From: a bacterium
GTDB taxonomy: Bacteria > Vulcanimicrobiota > JABDET01
Assembly: GCA_021817145.1 (NCBI GenBank)
Contig: JAKAVV010000001.1
Span: 152,360-216,359 of the forward strand
Reading direction: 5' to 3'
DNA: 64,000 nt
The notes below the pieces were generated by a model. It searched no databases and was not told the origin of the DNA. It was given only the letters and a program-made list of their open reading frames with translations. The stretch's first letter is position 1; the number at the start of each line of letters is the position of its first letter. Made by a program: the position numbers and the translations under genes. Shown here piece by piece: positions 10,624 to 19,834 of the stretch.

Positions 10624-11255
10624 GATAACGCTTTTTGGATATCTTTTTCAGAGACAGCTCCAATTCTTAAAATTTTAATCTCCTTTTTTTCACAAGACAC
10701 AATAGTGGATTCCAGTCCAATGTTCGATCTACCTCCATCCAGGATCAAGGGGATTTTTCCTTTTAACTGTTCCAAAGCATCTTCCGCTGTTTTAGGAGAT
10801 GGTTTCCCTGAAAGATTGGCTGAAGTGACAGCCAGAGGTTCATGGATGGCATCAATGACTGCCAATGGAATTGAATGGGAGGGAAGTCTGATTCCAATGG
10901 TTTGGGTTTCTGAAGTAATCCATTGGGAGAGTCCAGGTTTTGCCTGAAAGATAATTGTCAAAGGACCTGGCCAGAATTTGTCTATTAATTTTTGAGCGCT
11001 GTCTGAAATATTCTGAACGATTTTTGAAAGCATTTTGGTCCTCGAGATCATGACAGGAAGAGTTTTGTTAAAATCTCTCCCTTTAATTTTATAAATTTTC
11101 TCTAGAGCGTTTTCAGATGAATAAAGAGCTGCCAGCCCATAAACAGTTTCAGTTGGAAAGATAATCGGTTCTCCCTTTTTTAATCTTTCCGCAGCTTCTT
11201 CAATGATCTCTAAATTTTCAGTTTCTGGGTCAAGAGCTTTGATTTTTGTTTTCAT
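10620..11255 (-). CDS. Sua5/YciO/YrdC family threonylcarbamoyl-AMP synthase
   Basis: GEPIIFPTETVYGLAA, KGRDFNKTLPVMI, FWPGPLTII, VTSANLSGKPSP. Confidence 0.93.
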   Translation of the reverse strand: MKTKIKALDPETENLEIIEEAAERLKKGEPIIFPTETVYGLAALYSSENALEKIYKIKGRDFNKTLPVMISRTKMLSKIVQNISDSAQKLIDKFWPGPLTIIFQAKPGLSQWITSETQTIGIRLPSHSIPLAVIDAIHEPLAVTSANLSGKPSPKTAEDALEQLKGKIPLILDGGRSNIGLESTIVSCEKKEIKILRIGAVSEKDIQKALS

Positions 11256-12127
11256 GGCATTTCATCCCCTTTACTGATGAGAATAACACGATCCTGTCCC
11301 GAAATATCCTTTTTAATAGAATAAGCGCGATAAAGGTTTTTATAATGTTTCAGCAGGGTTTCAATTGGCTCTCGTTTTTTGGGATCGATTTCTAGAATGC
11401 AGTATCCTGGCGATTTCAGAAAAGACCAGAGATTGGGGATAATTTTTCGATAGGATTCAAGTCCATCTTCTCCCCCATAAAAAGCGCCATAAGGCTCAAA
11501 TTTCAAATCAGTCGTGATTTCTCCTGATGCAAGATAAGGGGGATTAGAGATAATCAGATCAAATTTTTCTTTCTGCTTAAGAGCGGAGAAGAAATCCCCT
11601 TTCAGAAATCGCGCTCTTTCATCCACTTTATGGGCGCGGGAATTCTCTTTCGCGTAATTTAAAGCGGTTTCTGAGATATCGATCCCTACTCCATATCCAT
11701 AAGGGTATTCTCTTAAAAGAGTGATTAAAATAGCTCCGCTTCCTGTTCCTAAATCTAAAATTGAAATTGGCTGATGAGAAGGGAAGAGTCTGCAGCTTTC
11801 TTCAATCAGAACTTCTGTGTCAGCCCTTGGGATGAGAACCCCTGGTCCCACTTTAAACGTTAACGAAAAAAACTCTTTTTTCTTCCTTAAATAAGCTGTA
11901 GGCGCGCCATCAGCTCGCTGTTTTATTAAGGTTTCAAAAAGGGACATAATTTCCATGGGGATCTTTTTTTCGGGAAAGCGATACAGGTCTATTCTTTCCA
12001 CGTTCAGTGTGTATGCAAGAAGGATTTCAGCTTCTAATCTTGGAGATGAAATATGCGACTGTTCAAAAAATAGAACCTCTTTTTTTAATGCCTCATCAAT
12101 ACTGACTGACTCTTGCATGATCCACAT
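11252..12127 (-). CDS. prmC: Peptide chain release factor N(5)-glutamine methyltransferase
   Basis: PTAYLRKKKEFFSLTFKV, VLIPRADTEVLIE, ILDLGTGSGAI, ISNPPYL. Confidence 0.93.
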   Translation of the reverse strand: MWIMQESVSIDEALKKEVLFFEQSHISSPRLEAEILLAYTLNVERIDLYRFPEKKIPMEIMSLFETLIKQRADGAPTAYLRKKKEFFSLTFKVGPGVLIPRADTEVLIEESCRLFPSHQPISILDLGTGSGAILITLLREYPYGYGVGIDISETALNYAKENSRAHKVDERARFLKGDFFSALKQKEKFDLIISNPPYLASGEITTDLKFEPYGAFYGGEDGLESYRKIIPNLWSFLKSPGYCILEIDPKKREPIETLLKHYKNLYRAYSIKKDISGQDRVILISKGDEMP

Positions 12128-12186
12128 TTCTTTTTTTTCTCCTATAAAAAGGAGAAACCTCCAATTTTTTCTAATGTTTAACCAAA

Positions 12187-13440
12187 ATGCCGAAATCGAA
12201 ATTTAGAAAATTTTTAAGTTTTATGAGGGTTTTCGGCCCCGGTTTTATTGTTATGATCGCTGATATGGATGCCGGTTCTATTGTTACGGCAGGAGTCTCT
12301 GGAGCTAACTGGGGATATAAACTCATTTTATGGCAGATTCTTTTAATTTATCCTCTTTATCTTGTTCAATCCATTACAGCCCGACTTGGATGTGTTTCAA
12401 ATAAGGGACATGGTGAATTGATTCGTGAATATTATGGAGATTTCTGGGGGGTTTTTGCGACAGCTACTCTTTCTGTTGTTGTTTTCGCTTCTCTTTTAAC
12501 TGAATTTTTAGGAATTGCAGCTGCTGGGGAAATTTTTGATATTCCCAAGTACTTGTCTGTTGGGATCAGTCTGGTGATCTTGATTCTTGTCGCTTTATCC
12601 GGATCTTACAAAAAAGCTGAAAATATAGCTTTGGTTTTTGCCTTGTCAAGTTTTGTTTTTGTTCCTGCTGCAGCTGCTGCCAAACCCGATCTTCATGCTC
12701 TAGTTTTTTCGGGTATTTTCGGGAGTCAGCCGATTTTGAATCAAAATTATTTGTGGTTAATTGCAGCCAATGCTGGAGCAGTGATTATGCCATGGATGAT
12801 TTATTATCAGCAGAGCGCTACTGTTGATAAGGGATTATGTCCTAAAGATATCAAGGAAACAAAAATTGATACTTTAATTGGATCGATTGCGACCCAGATT
12901 TTAATGATTGCTGTGATTGCTTTGACTGCAGCCACTCTTTTCCCTCATCACGTTATTCCTTCAACCGCGAAAGCTCTTGCTTTGTCTCTGATTCCATTGG
13001 CAGGAAAATATGCAGGGTATTTTTTTTGCGCAGGGCTTTATACCTCCTCTTTTCTAGCGGCTTTTGTGGTTTCCATGGCTTTTTCGTGGGCTGCATCTGA
13101 AACCTGGGGAGGGAGCCACAGTTTGAATGATAAGTTTCAAGATGCGAAAAGTTTTTATATCATTTATATGCTTTTTTTGATTGTATCGGCCGCGATCGTT
13201 TTAATTCCAGAAATTCCACTGGTAAGAATCATGGTAGATGTGGAAGCCTTTAATGGTTTTGTTCTACCTATTGTTTTAGGATTTTTAATTGCGCTGGCGG
13301 GAAATAAAAAAATTCTTGGAGAGCACGTCTATTCTAAAAAGACTTTAATTTTTATCGCTTTCTTGGGTATGATTATCGTTGTCTTAGGAGTTTTAACCTC
13401 TCTTCCGCCAACCTGGTTGAAACTTGTTGGGTTTGGATAA
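12187..13440 (+). CDS. Nramp-family (MntH-related) metal transporter with atypical site motifs
   Basis: Multi-TM; GPGFIVMIADMDAGSIVTAGVSGANWGY aligns with Nramp TM1; AGAVIMPWMIYYQQSA aligns with TM6. Confidence 0.83.
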   Translation: MPKSKFRKFLSFMRVFGPGFIVMIADMDAGSIVTAGVSGANWGYKLILWQILLIYPLYLVQSITARLGCVSNKGHGELIREYYGDFWGVFATATLSVVVFASLLTEFLGIAAAGEIFDIPKYLSVGISLVILILVALSGSYKKAENIALVFALSSFVFVPAAAAAKPDLHALVFSGIFGSQPILNQNYLWLIAANAGAVIMPWMIYYQQSATVDKGLCPKDIKETKIDTLIGSIATQILMIAVIALTAATLFPHHVIPSTAKALALSLIPLAGKYAGYFFCAGLYTSSFLAAFVVSMAFSWAASETWGGSHSLNDKFQDAKSFYIIYMLFLIVSAAIVLIPEIPLVRIMVDVEAFNGFVLPIVLGFLIALAGNKKILGEHVYSKKTLIFIAFLGMIIVVLGVLTSLPPTWLKLVGFG

Positions 13441-13446
13441 GGACAC

Positions 13447-13465
13447 AGGGGACGATCCCCTTTTT
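13447..13465 (+). terminator. Intrinsic terminator downstream of the Nramp gene
   Basis: AGGGGA-CGA-TCCCCT hairpin followed by TTTT. Confidence 0.55.
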
Positions 13466-14156
13466 ACCACAACTCTTTTCCTAAAATTTCTTTTAACTTT
13501 TCCAGTCCTTTTTGTATGACTCTAGAAACTTTTCTTTGACTGAGTCCGAGTTTTTTTCCGATCTCCATTTGGGTCAGATCATAATAGAAAAACAGATAAA
13601 TCGTTTTTTTTTCTACAGAAAGGAGCTTTTCAATTGCTTGATACAGAGTGATTTTATCTTCTACAGGAAGCTGAAAACTGATTAATTTTTGCGATTTCAG
13701 CTTCTGTCGAAGCGATTCGAATTCTTCTTCTGCAGCAGGCATCAGGGGATTAGAAACAAATTCTTGGAGTTTCAGAGCTTCAGTAATCCCTTCTTCAGCA
13801 ATATTTAATGATTCTGCGACTTCTTTAGAGGTTGGATGTCTGCCTAACTGCTGGGCTAGTTTTTCTGATTCCTGACCAATTTTGTAGAGTAAGAAGCGCA
13901 GCCAGCGAGGAGGTTTGACCAAATTTCCTTTATCTCGCAAGTAGTGACGAATTTCACCTGCAATTTGAGAGAGGGCATAGTGGTTGAATTCTGACTCTCG
14001 GGTAGAGTCAAAGTGGTCCACGGCTTTAATTAAGCCTATGGCTCCTACCTGAATTAAGTCCTCTAAAAATTCACCATGGCTTCTGCGGAAAAACTTTTTC
14101 GCCGTTGTTTCAACCAAGGGCATATGTTGGAGAATGACTGCAGTTCGATCTTCCAT
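13464..14156 (-). CDS. RNA polymerase sigma factor, sigma-70 family (SigB/F/FliA-like)
   Basis: Region 2 EDLIQVGAIGLIKAVDHFDSTRESEFNHYALSQIAGEIRHYLRD; region 4 LTQMEIGKKLGLSQRKVSRVIQKGLEKL. Confidence 0.9.
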   Translation of the reverse strand: MEDRTAVILQHMPLVETTAKKFFRRSHGEFLEDLIQVGAIGLIKAVDHFDSTRESEFNHYALSQIAGEIRHYLRDKGNLVKPPRWLRFLLYKIGQESEKLAQQLGRHPTSKEVAESLNIAEEGITEALKLQEFVSNPLMPAAEEEFESLRQKLKSQKLISFQLPVEDKITLYQAIEKLLSVEKKTIYLFFYYDLTQMEIGKKLGLSQRKVSRVIQKGLEKLKEILGKELW

Positions 14157-14213
14157 GAAAAGTAATCACCTCTCATACATGCCTCACAATGCTGAAAACG
14201 GCAGCTTTCTGTT

Positions 14214-15464
14214 TTAATGCCCCCCCTGGTTTCCTAACTGTCCAATCAGAGAGTAAAGCGGTAAGAAAACCGAAATGACAATAAATCCTACAATTCCACC
14301 CATTCCTAAAATCAAAAGAGGCTCCAGCATAGAAGTTAAGGATGCCAGCATGTATTCAACTTCAGTATCATAAAAATCAGCGATTTTAGACAGCATGGCA
14401 TCTAGATTTCCGGTTTCTTCTCCAACAGAGACCATCTGTGTTACCATGGGAGGGAATAGTCCTGAATCTTGTAATGGGCCCGCAATGCTCTCTCCTTCTC
14501 TAATGCTTTCTCGTACTTTTATAATCGTTTCAGCAACTACTTCGTTCCCTGATACTTTTCCTACAATCTCAAGAGCCTGCATGATCGGAACCCCTGAACT
14601 TAAAAGGGTTCCAAGTGTGCGGCAGAAACGAGAGATAGAGACTTTTTTGTTTAACATGCCAAAAACAGGGAGCTGCAATTTAAACTGGTCAAACTGCCGT
14701 TTTCCTGTTTGTGTTTGAACCCATTTAGCAAAAATAATGAGTAAGAAAATTATCACGCTAACAACAGCTAAATCAATATACCAGACTCTGACCCCTTCTG
14801 TGATTCCAATTAAAATTTTTGTTGGAAGTGGGAGAGCGACATCCATCCCTTTAAACAGGTTGACAAAAGTGGGAAGGATCCATCCAACCAGAAAAGTCAC
14901 AATCAGCATAGCCATGACTAAAATGACAACAGGGTATGTCATGGCTGCTTTGACTTTTTTCTTTAAGTTGAAATCTCTTTCCATAAAACCTGCCAGACGA
15001 TCCAGCACTTCATCCAAAACACCTCCCAATTCCCCTGCTCGCACCATGCTTACATAAAGATTAGAGAAAACAGAAGGATATTTCGACATAGAATTGGAGA
15101 GAGACTGTCCACCTTCCACATCTCTCCGAACAGAAAGGAGGGTTTCCTGCAGTTTTCTATCTTCTGTCTGTTCAGAAAGGATGTCAAGACACCGCACCAT
15201 TGCAAGTCCTGCATTAATCATTGTAGAGAATTGGCGGCTGAAAACTGTTAAAGCTTGATCGTTAACTTTTTGGTACTTGCGAAGAGGGGCAAGTATGTCG
15301 TTTTTCCAGTCCGCCTGTCCGCCGCCTTTTCTTTCTTGTATTTCAATGATGGTCAGCTTCTGTTCTCTAAGCTTATTTTGTACTAACCGTTGACTTTCCG
15401 CTTCAATGGTCTCTTGAATGACCCGCCCATCCGCGGTTTTAGCTTTATATGTATATTGAGGCAT
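14214..15464 (-). CDS. pilC: Type IV pilus inner-membrane platform protein PilC
   Basis: MPQYTYKAKTADGRV, FSRQFSTMINAGLAMVRCLDIL, SRFCRTLGTLLSSGVPIMQALEIV, VSVGEETGNLDAMLSKIADFYDTEV. Confidence 0.95.
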   Translation of the reverse strand: MPQYTYKAKTADGRVIQETIEAESQRLVQNKLREQKLTIIEIQERKGGGQADWKNDILAPLRKYQKVNDQALTVFSRQFSTMINAGLAMVRCLDILSEQTEDRKLQETLLSVRRDVEGGQSLSNSMSKYPSVFSNLYVSMVRAGELGGVLDEVLDRLAGFMERDFNLKKKVKAAMTYPVVILVMAMLIVTFLVGWILPTFVNLFKGMDVALPLPTKILIGITEGVRVWYIDLAVVSVIIFLLIIFAKWVQTQTGKRQFDQFKLQLPVFGMLNKKVSISRFCRTLGTLLSSGVPIMQALEIVGKVSGNEVVAETIIKVRESIREGESIAGPLQDSGLFPPMVTQMVSVGEETGNLDAMLSKIADFYDTEVEYMLASLTSMLEPLLILGMGGIVGFIVISVFLPLYSLIGQLGNQGGH

Positions 15465-15527
15465 ACAAGCTTAACCCCCTGTAAAATTTTTAATTTTTCT
15501 CTTAGACACTAAAATAAAATGCAAAAT

Positions 15528-15599
15528 TCAAACCCGATAAGCTAATCCTACCAATGTCATTGCTAAAAATAAAAGCCACCACCATCCTGAAGGCAACAT
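15528..15599 (-). CDS. Predicted 23-aa single-span membrane peptide MLPSGWWWLLFLAMTLVGLAYRV (absent from the supplied ORF track)
   Basis: ATG at 15599 (minus) to TGA at 15528; minus-strand AGGGAGGTG ends 5 nt before ATG; hydrophobic WWWLLFLAMTLVGLA core. Confidence 0.7.
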   Translation of the reverse strand: MLPSGWWWLLFLAMTLVGLAYRV

Positions 15600-15668
15600 T
15601 TTTTCACCTCCCTTTCTTAAATCTGCGTTATCTGACAAACCTTCTAGGAAGGATAAAAAACTCCTTTT

Positions 15669-16892
15669 TCATCCGCCCCCATTCATGCTAAAATGCCCAA
15701 TCAGAGAATAAATAGGCAGAAATATTGAAATGACCACAAATCCTACAATCAACCCCATGGCTGCAATTAAAATTGGTTCAAGAAGTTTTGTAAATCGAAT
15801 GAGAGTTAATTCAATTTCTGCGTCATAGAAATCAGCTACTTTTTTCAGCATTTTAGGGAGTTCTCCTGTTTGTTCTCCTACTTGGAGCATACTGACAGCA
15901 AGAGAAGGAAAGATTTTTGATTCTTCCAGGGGAGCTGAAATCGTGCTGCCGTATTTGACTGCTTGTCTAGCCTGGTCAACCGCTTCGTTTAATACTTCAT
16001 TTCCTGTCACACGGCCTACAATATCAAGGGACTGCATGAGAGGGACACCTGCTGCTATAAGAGTGGAAAGAGTTCTGCAGAAACGGGAGGCTGCCACTTT
16101 TTTGTTTAGATCTCCAAAAATAGGCATGAATAAAAGCCATTGATGATAATGCCTTCTTCCAACAGCAGTCCTCAAATACTGTGAAAGAAGAAAAGCCAGC
16201 ACACCTAAAATTCCTATTATTATAAGAATGAAAAAAGGATTTTTTGCGAGATTAACCGTGAACATTAAGATTTGGGTTGGAAGAGGGGTTGGCACATGGA
16301 ATCCGCGAAATAAGCTGATGAATTTAGGAAAAATGTAAATCACCAAAAGGAAAGCGATAAGAACGCAGAAGCTGAAAACAACGATCGGATAAGTAAGGGC
16401 TGATCTCAGCCGTTTTCGAATAAAAGCGTCTTTCTCGAGATAATTTGCCATCCGTTCCAAAATATCCCCCATATCACCTGATAGTTCTCCCGCTTTTATA
16501 AGCTCCAGGTAAACAGGGTTAAAAACGTCAGGGTAACGGGCTAAAGCTTGAGAAAGAGAATTTCCTGCTTTGACATGTTCTCTTACAAGGAGAATAACAT
16601 CTTCAAGTCTTAGATTATCCCCTTTTCTGCTGAGCAGATCCAGACACCGCATAATGGGAAGTCCGGCTTTTATCATTGCTGCGAATTGTCTTGTAAAAAT
16701 AGCAATGCTGTCCTGATTCACTTTTTGAAGTTTATGAAGAAAAAGCAGGAGTTTGGTTTGTTCCTGAATTTTTTTAATTTGATAGCGGTACTGTTTTAAA
16801 GCCTCAAGCGCCTGAATTCGAGTTTTTGCTTCAAGAATCCCTCTAACAGTTCTTCCTTCGTCATTGACTGCTTCATAAACGTATGTGGGCAT
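15669..16892 (-). CDS. pilC: Second PilC paralog
   Basis: FTRQFAAMIKAGLPIMRCLDLL, SRFCRTLSTLIAAGVPLMQSLDIVG; same length and C-terminus (IFLPIYSLIGHF) as the downstream pilC. Confidence 0.95.
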   Translation of the reverse strand: MPTYVYEAVNDEGRTVRGILEAKTRIQALEALKQYRYQIKKIQEQTKLLLFLHKLQKVNQDSIAIFTRQFAAMIKAGLPIMRCLDLLSRKGDNLRLEDVILLVREHVKAGNSLSQALARYPDVFNPVYLELIKAGELSGDMGDILERMANYLEKDAFIRKRLRSALTYPIVVFSFCVLIAFLLVIYIFPKFISLFRGFHVPTPLPTQILMFTVNLAKNPFFILIIIGILGVLAFLLSQYLRTAVGRRHYHQWLLFMPIFGDLNKKVAASRFCRTLSTLIAAGVPLMQSLDIVGRVTGNEVLNEAVDQARQAVKYGSTISAPLEESKIFPSLAVSMLQVGEQTGELPKMLKKVADFYDAEIELTLIRFTKLLEPILIAAMGLIVGFVVISIFLPIYSLIGHFSMNGGG

Positions 16893-16922
16893 TTTGATTG
16901 TACAGCCCCTTGTTAAAAAAGG

Positions 16923-18008
16923 TTATCTGGTCCCTTCAATCAGGCGGCGCAGTTCATCCGGGTGAGCAGTTCTTGCCATTGCTTCTTCTGCTGAAATTTG
17001 TTTATTATGATAAAGATCCAGGAGGCTTTGATCCATGGTTTGCATTCCAAATTTAGAGCCTGTCTGCAAATGAGAGTAGATTTGATGAGTTTTGCCATCT
17101 CGGATCAAGCTCCTGAGCGCAGGAGTGGCTAATAAGACTTCGACAGCCGGAATTCTCCCAATTCCACTGACATGAGGGATCAGCTGCATAGAGAAAATAG
17201 CTTCTAAAACACTTGCTAACTGAATTCTGACCTGCTGCTGCTGATGGGGGGGAAACACATCAATAATTCGATCAATGGTTTGAGCTGCATCAACAGTATG
17301 CAGGGTTGATAAGACTAAATGCCCTGTTTCTGCTGCTGTTAAAGTGGCAGCAATGGTCTCGGGATCCCGCATTTCTCCTACCATAATGACATTGGGGTCT
17401 TCACGCAGAACAGAGCGAAGAGCAATTCCCCATGACTGCGCATCCTGTCCTATTTCTCTCTGGTTAATCATTGATTTTTTATGTCCATGAATATATTCAA
17501 TTGGGTCTTCAACAGTAATAATATGGCACTGGCGCTCAGCATTGATGGAATCAATCATGCATGCAAGGGTTGTAGATTTTCCAACTCCGGTAGCGCCTGT
17601 TACAAGAATCAATCCATAAGGGCGTTTAATAATTTCATCCAGAATCGGAGGAAGATTTAATTCTTCGCGAGATTGAATGGTATGGGGGATATGTCTGAAA
17701 GCAGCTCCATAAGCCCCTCTTTGTTTGAAAATGTTGACTCTAAATCTTCCGTACCCTTTGACTCCATGGGAACAGTCCAAATCCCATTGTTTTTCGAGCT
17801 TTTCTTTTTGTTTGTCATTTAAGATGCCATAGATTAATCTTTTTGTGTCTTCTGCTGTCAGTCGTGGAAATTCGGTTGGCGTTAATTTTCCATCAATTCG
17901 GAGCATGGGGGGAAGTCCCACAGCTAAGTGCAAATCAGAGGCTCCTCTTTCTACTGTCAGTTTTAAGAGTTCATCCATTCCTAATTTTAGAGGTTCAGTT
18001 GTCAGCAT
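16923..18008 (-). CDS. pilT: Type IV pilus retraction ATPase PilT
   Basis: GATGVGKSTT, VGEMRDPET, GHLVLSTLHT, LRSLIRDGK, FPPHQQQQVRIQLASVL. Confidence 0.96.
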   Translation of the reverse strand: MLTTEPLKLGMDELLKLTVERGASDLHLAVGLPPMLRIDGKLTPTEFPRLTAEDTKRLIYGILNDKQKEKLEKQWDLDCSHGVKGYGRFRVNIFKQRGAYGAAFRHIPHTIQSREELNLPPILDEIIKRPYGLILVTGATGVGKSTTLACMIDSINAERQCHIITVEDPIEYIHGHKKSMINQREIGQDAQSWGIALRSVLREDPNVIMVGEMRDPETIAATLTAAETGHLVLSTLHTVDAAQTIDRIIDVFPPHQQQQVRIQLASVLEAIFSMQLIPHVSGIGRIPAVEVLLATPALRSLIRDGKTHQIYSHLQTGSKFGMQTMDQSLLDLYHNKQISAEEAMARTAHPDELRRLIEGTR

Positions 18009-18014
18009 TCTTTA

Positions 18015-19748
18015 TTATTCTCCTTCCATGTAAACGACCCTTAGGGTCTCTTCAATACTGGTAACTCCATCCAGAACTTTGCGAATTCCATCGTCTTGAA
18101 GCGTTCTCATTCCTTCTTCTAGAGCAGCTTTTCGGATTTCTGTGGAAGAGGCTTTCTGGAGAGTTAGTCCTCGAATTCGATCCGTCATCACCATGAGCTC
18201 ATAAATTCCAGATCTTCCTTTATACCCTGTATTTTTGCAGGCATCGCATCCTCTTCCTTTGTAAAAGTTGATCTCTTCCCCTGCATACATTCCGAGTCCA
18301 AATTTGCGGACCGCTTCTTGCGGCGGAGTGTAAGGTTCTTTGCAATTGGGACAGATCAGTCGCGCTAATCTCTGCGCCTGGATTCCGATTAAAGCAGATG
18401 CGATTAAAAAGGGCTCAATTCCCATGTCAACCAGACGGTTTATGGCTGATGGGGCATCATTGGTGTGTAAAGTGGAGAGAACCAGGTGTCCTGTTAAAGC
18501 TGCTTCAATCGCTATTCTGGCGGTTTCAGTGTCTCGGATTTCTCCCACCATGATAATGTCAGGGTCCTGCCGCAGAAAAGATCTTAAGGCATTGGCAAAA
18601 GAGAGTCCTGCTTTTTCATTGACCTGGACTTGATTCACTCCAGGCAGCTGATATTCAACAGGATCTTCAATGGTGATAATATTTTGAACTCCTGTGTTGA
18701 TTTTATTTAAGCAGGAGTAAAGAGTGGTGGATTTTCCCGATCCTGTTGGTCCTGTAACTAGAATCATTCCGTAAGGTTTAAGAATCATCCCTTCCAGCTT
18801 CTCTTTTATATCGGGATAAAACCCCAGTTTATCTAATCCCAGCATAACAGAACTTTTGTCTAAAATACGGAGAACCGCTTTTTCCCCATGAACTGTTGGG
18901 ATGGTGGAAACACGGAGATCGAACTCTTTATTATTATGTTTCAAGTGGATTTTTCCGTCCTGTGGAACTCTTCTTTCCGCAATATCCATGCTGGACATGA
19001 TCTTGATGCGGGAGATCATGGGAGCTTGAATATGTTTAGGAGGGGACATCACATCATGTAAAACCCCATCAATTCGATACCGAACACGCACCTGTTTTGC
19101 TTCTGGTTCGACATGGATATCAGAAGCTTTGTCATTAATCGCTTGGGAGATGATCAAATTGACAACACGGACAATAGGGGCTTCATCAACCAGTTCTTTT
19201 AACTTATCGACCGAGATCTCTTCTTCTTCTTGGACCGCTTCAAGAGCTGAACCAGCATCTGATGCTTCAAGGGTTTTTACGGTTTCTTCGACTTCCGCCA
19301 GTTCGGTAACCCCAAAATTGCGATCAATAATTTTTGTAATGCTTGCTTCTGTTGCAATCATGGGCTGGATGTCAAACCCTGTAATCAATCGAATGTCATC
19401 AATGGCAAGCACATTTAAAGGATCAGCCATGGCAACCGAGAGTTTGCTGCCAATTTGTCCAACAGGGACTACTTTGTAACGTCGGGCAAGATGTTCAGGG
19501 ATCGTTTTGATGAGCTCGGGATCGATTTCCTGGACATCGAGATCAACAAAGGCAACCCCCATTTGTTTTCCCATGACTTCTGTAATGTCTTTTTCAGTAA
19601 CATAATTGAGCTGAACCAGAATTTTTTCGAGTTTATCCCCTGTTTTTTTCTGCTGGTCAATCGCTTTTTGGAGCTGACGTTCTGTAATTAATTTTTCTTC
19701 AATCAGAAGTTCTGACATATCTTGTTTTGAAGAAGATTTGGTTATCAT
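18015..19748 (-). CDS. pilB: Type IV pilus assembly ATPase PilB (GspE family)
   Basis: GspE N-terminal domain, GPTGSGKSTTLYS, VGEIRDTETA, tetracysteine CPNC…CDAC. Confidence 0.96.
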   Translation of the reverse strand: MITKSSSKQDMSELLIEEKLITERQLQKAIDQQKKTGDKLEKILVQLNYVTEKDITEVMGKQMGVAFVDLDVQEIDPELIKTIPEHLARRYKVVPVGQIGSKLSVAMADPLNVLAIDDIRLITGFDIQPMIATEASITKIIDRNFGVTELAEVEETVKTLEASDAGSALEAVQEEEEISVDKLKELVDEAPIVRVVNLIISQAINDKASDIHVEPEAKQVRVRYRIDGVLHDVMSPPKHIQAPMISRIKIMSSMDIAERRVPQDGKIHLKHNNKEFDLRVSTIPTVHGEKAVLRILDKSSVMLGLDKLGFYPDIKEKLEGMILKPYGMILVTGPTGSGKSTTLYSCLNKINTGVQNIITIEDPVEYQLPGVNQVQVNEKAGLSFANALRSFLRQDPDIIMVGEIRDTETARIAIEAALTGHLVLSTLHTNDAPSAINRLVDMGIEPFLIASALIGIQAQRLARLICPNCKEPYTPPQEAVRKFGLGMYAGEEINFYKGRGCDACKNTGYKGRSGIYELMVMTDRIRGLTLQKASSTEIRKAALEEGMRTLQDDGIRKVLDGVTSIEETLRVVYMEGE

Positions 19749-19806
19749 AATGGGCTTTTTTCCTCCTACCCTTTCAGCTGCCAGCAGCGATTTTTTCGCT
19801 CATTTT

Positions 19807-19834
19807 ATTATAACATACCTTGTTCTAATGTCAA
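19807..19834 (-). promoter_or_regulatory. Consensus sigma70 promoter for the pilB-pilT-pilC operon
   Basis: Minus strand TTGACA-N16-TATAAT (-35 at 19829-19834, -10 at 19807-19812); pilB ATG at 19748 preceded by AGGAGG. Confidence 0.75.

Noticed and set aside
12129-12162. TTTCTCC…GGAGAAA inverted repeat between prmC and the Nramp gene as a metal riboswitch
   Set aside because: Only a 7-bp stem formed around RBS-like sequence; no larger aptamer-like structure seen in the 59-bp spacer.
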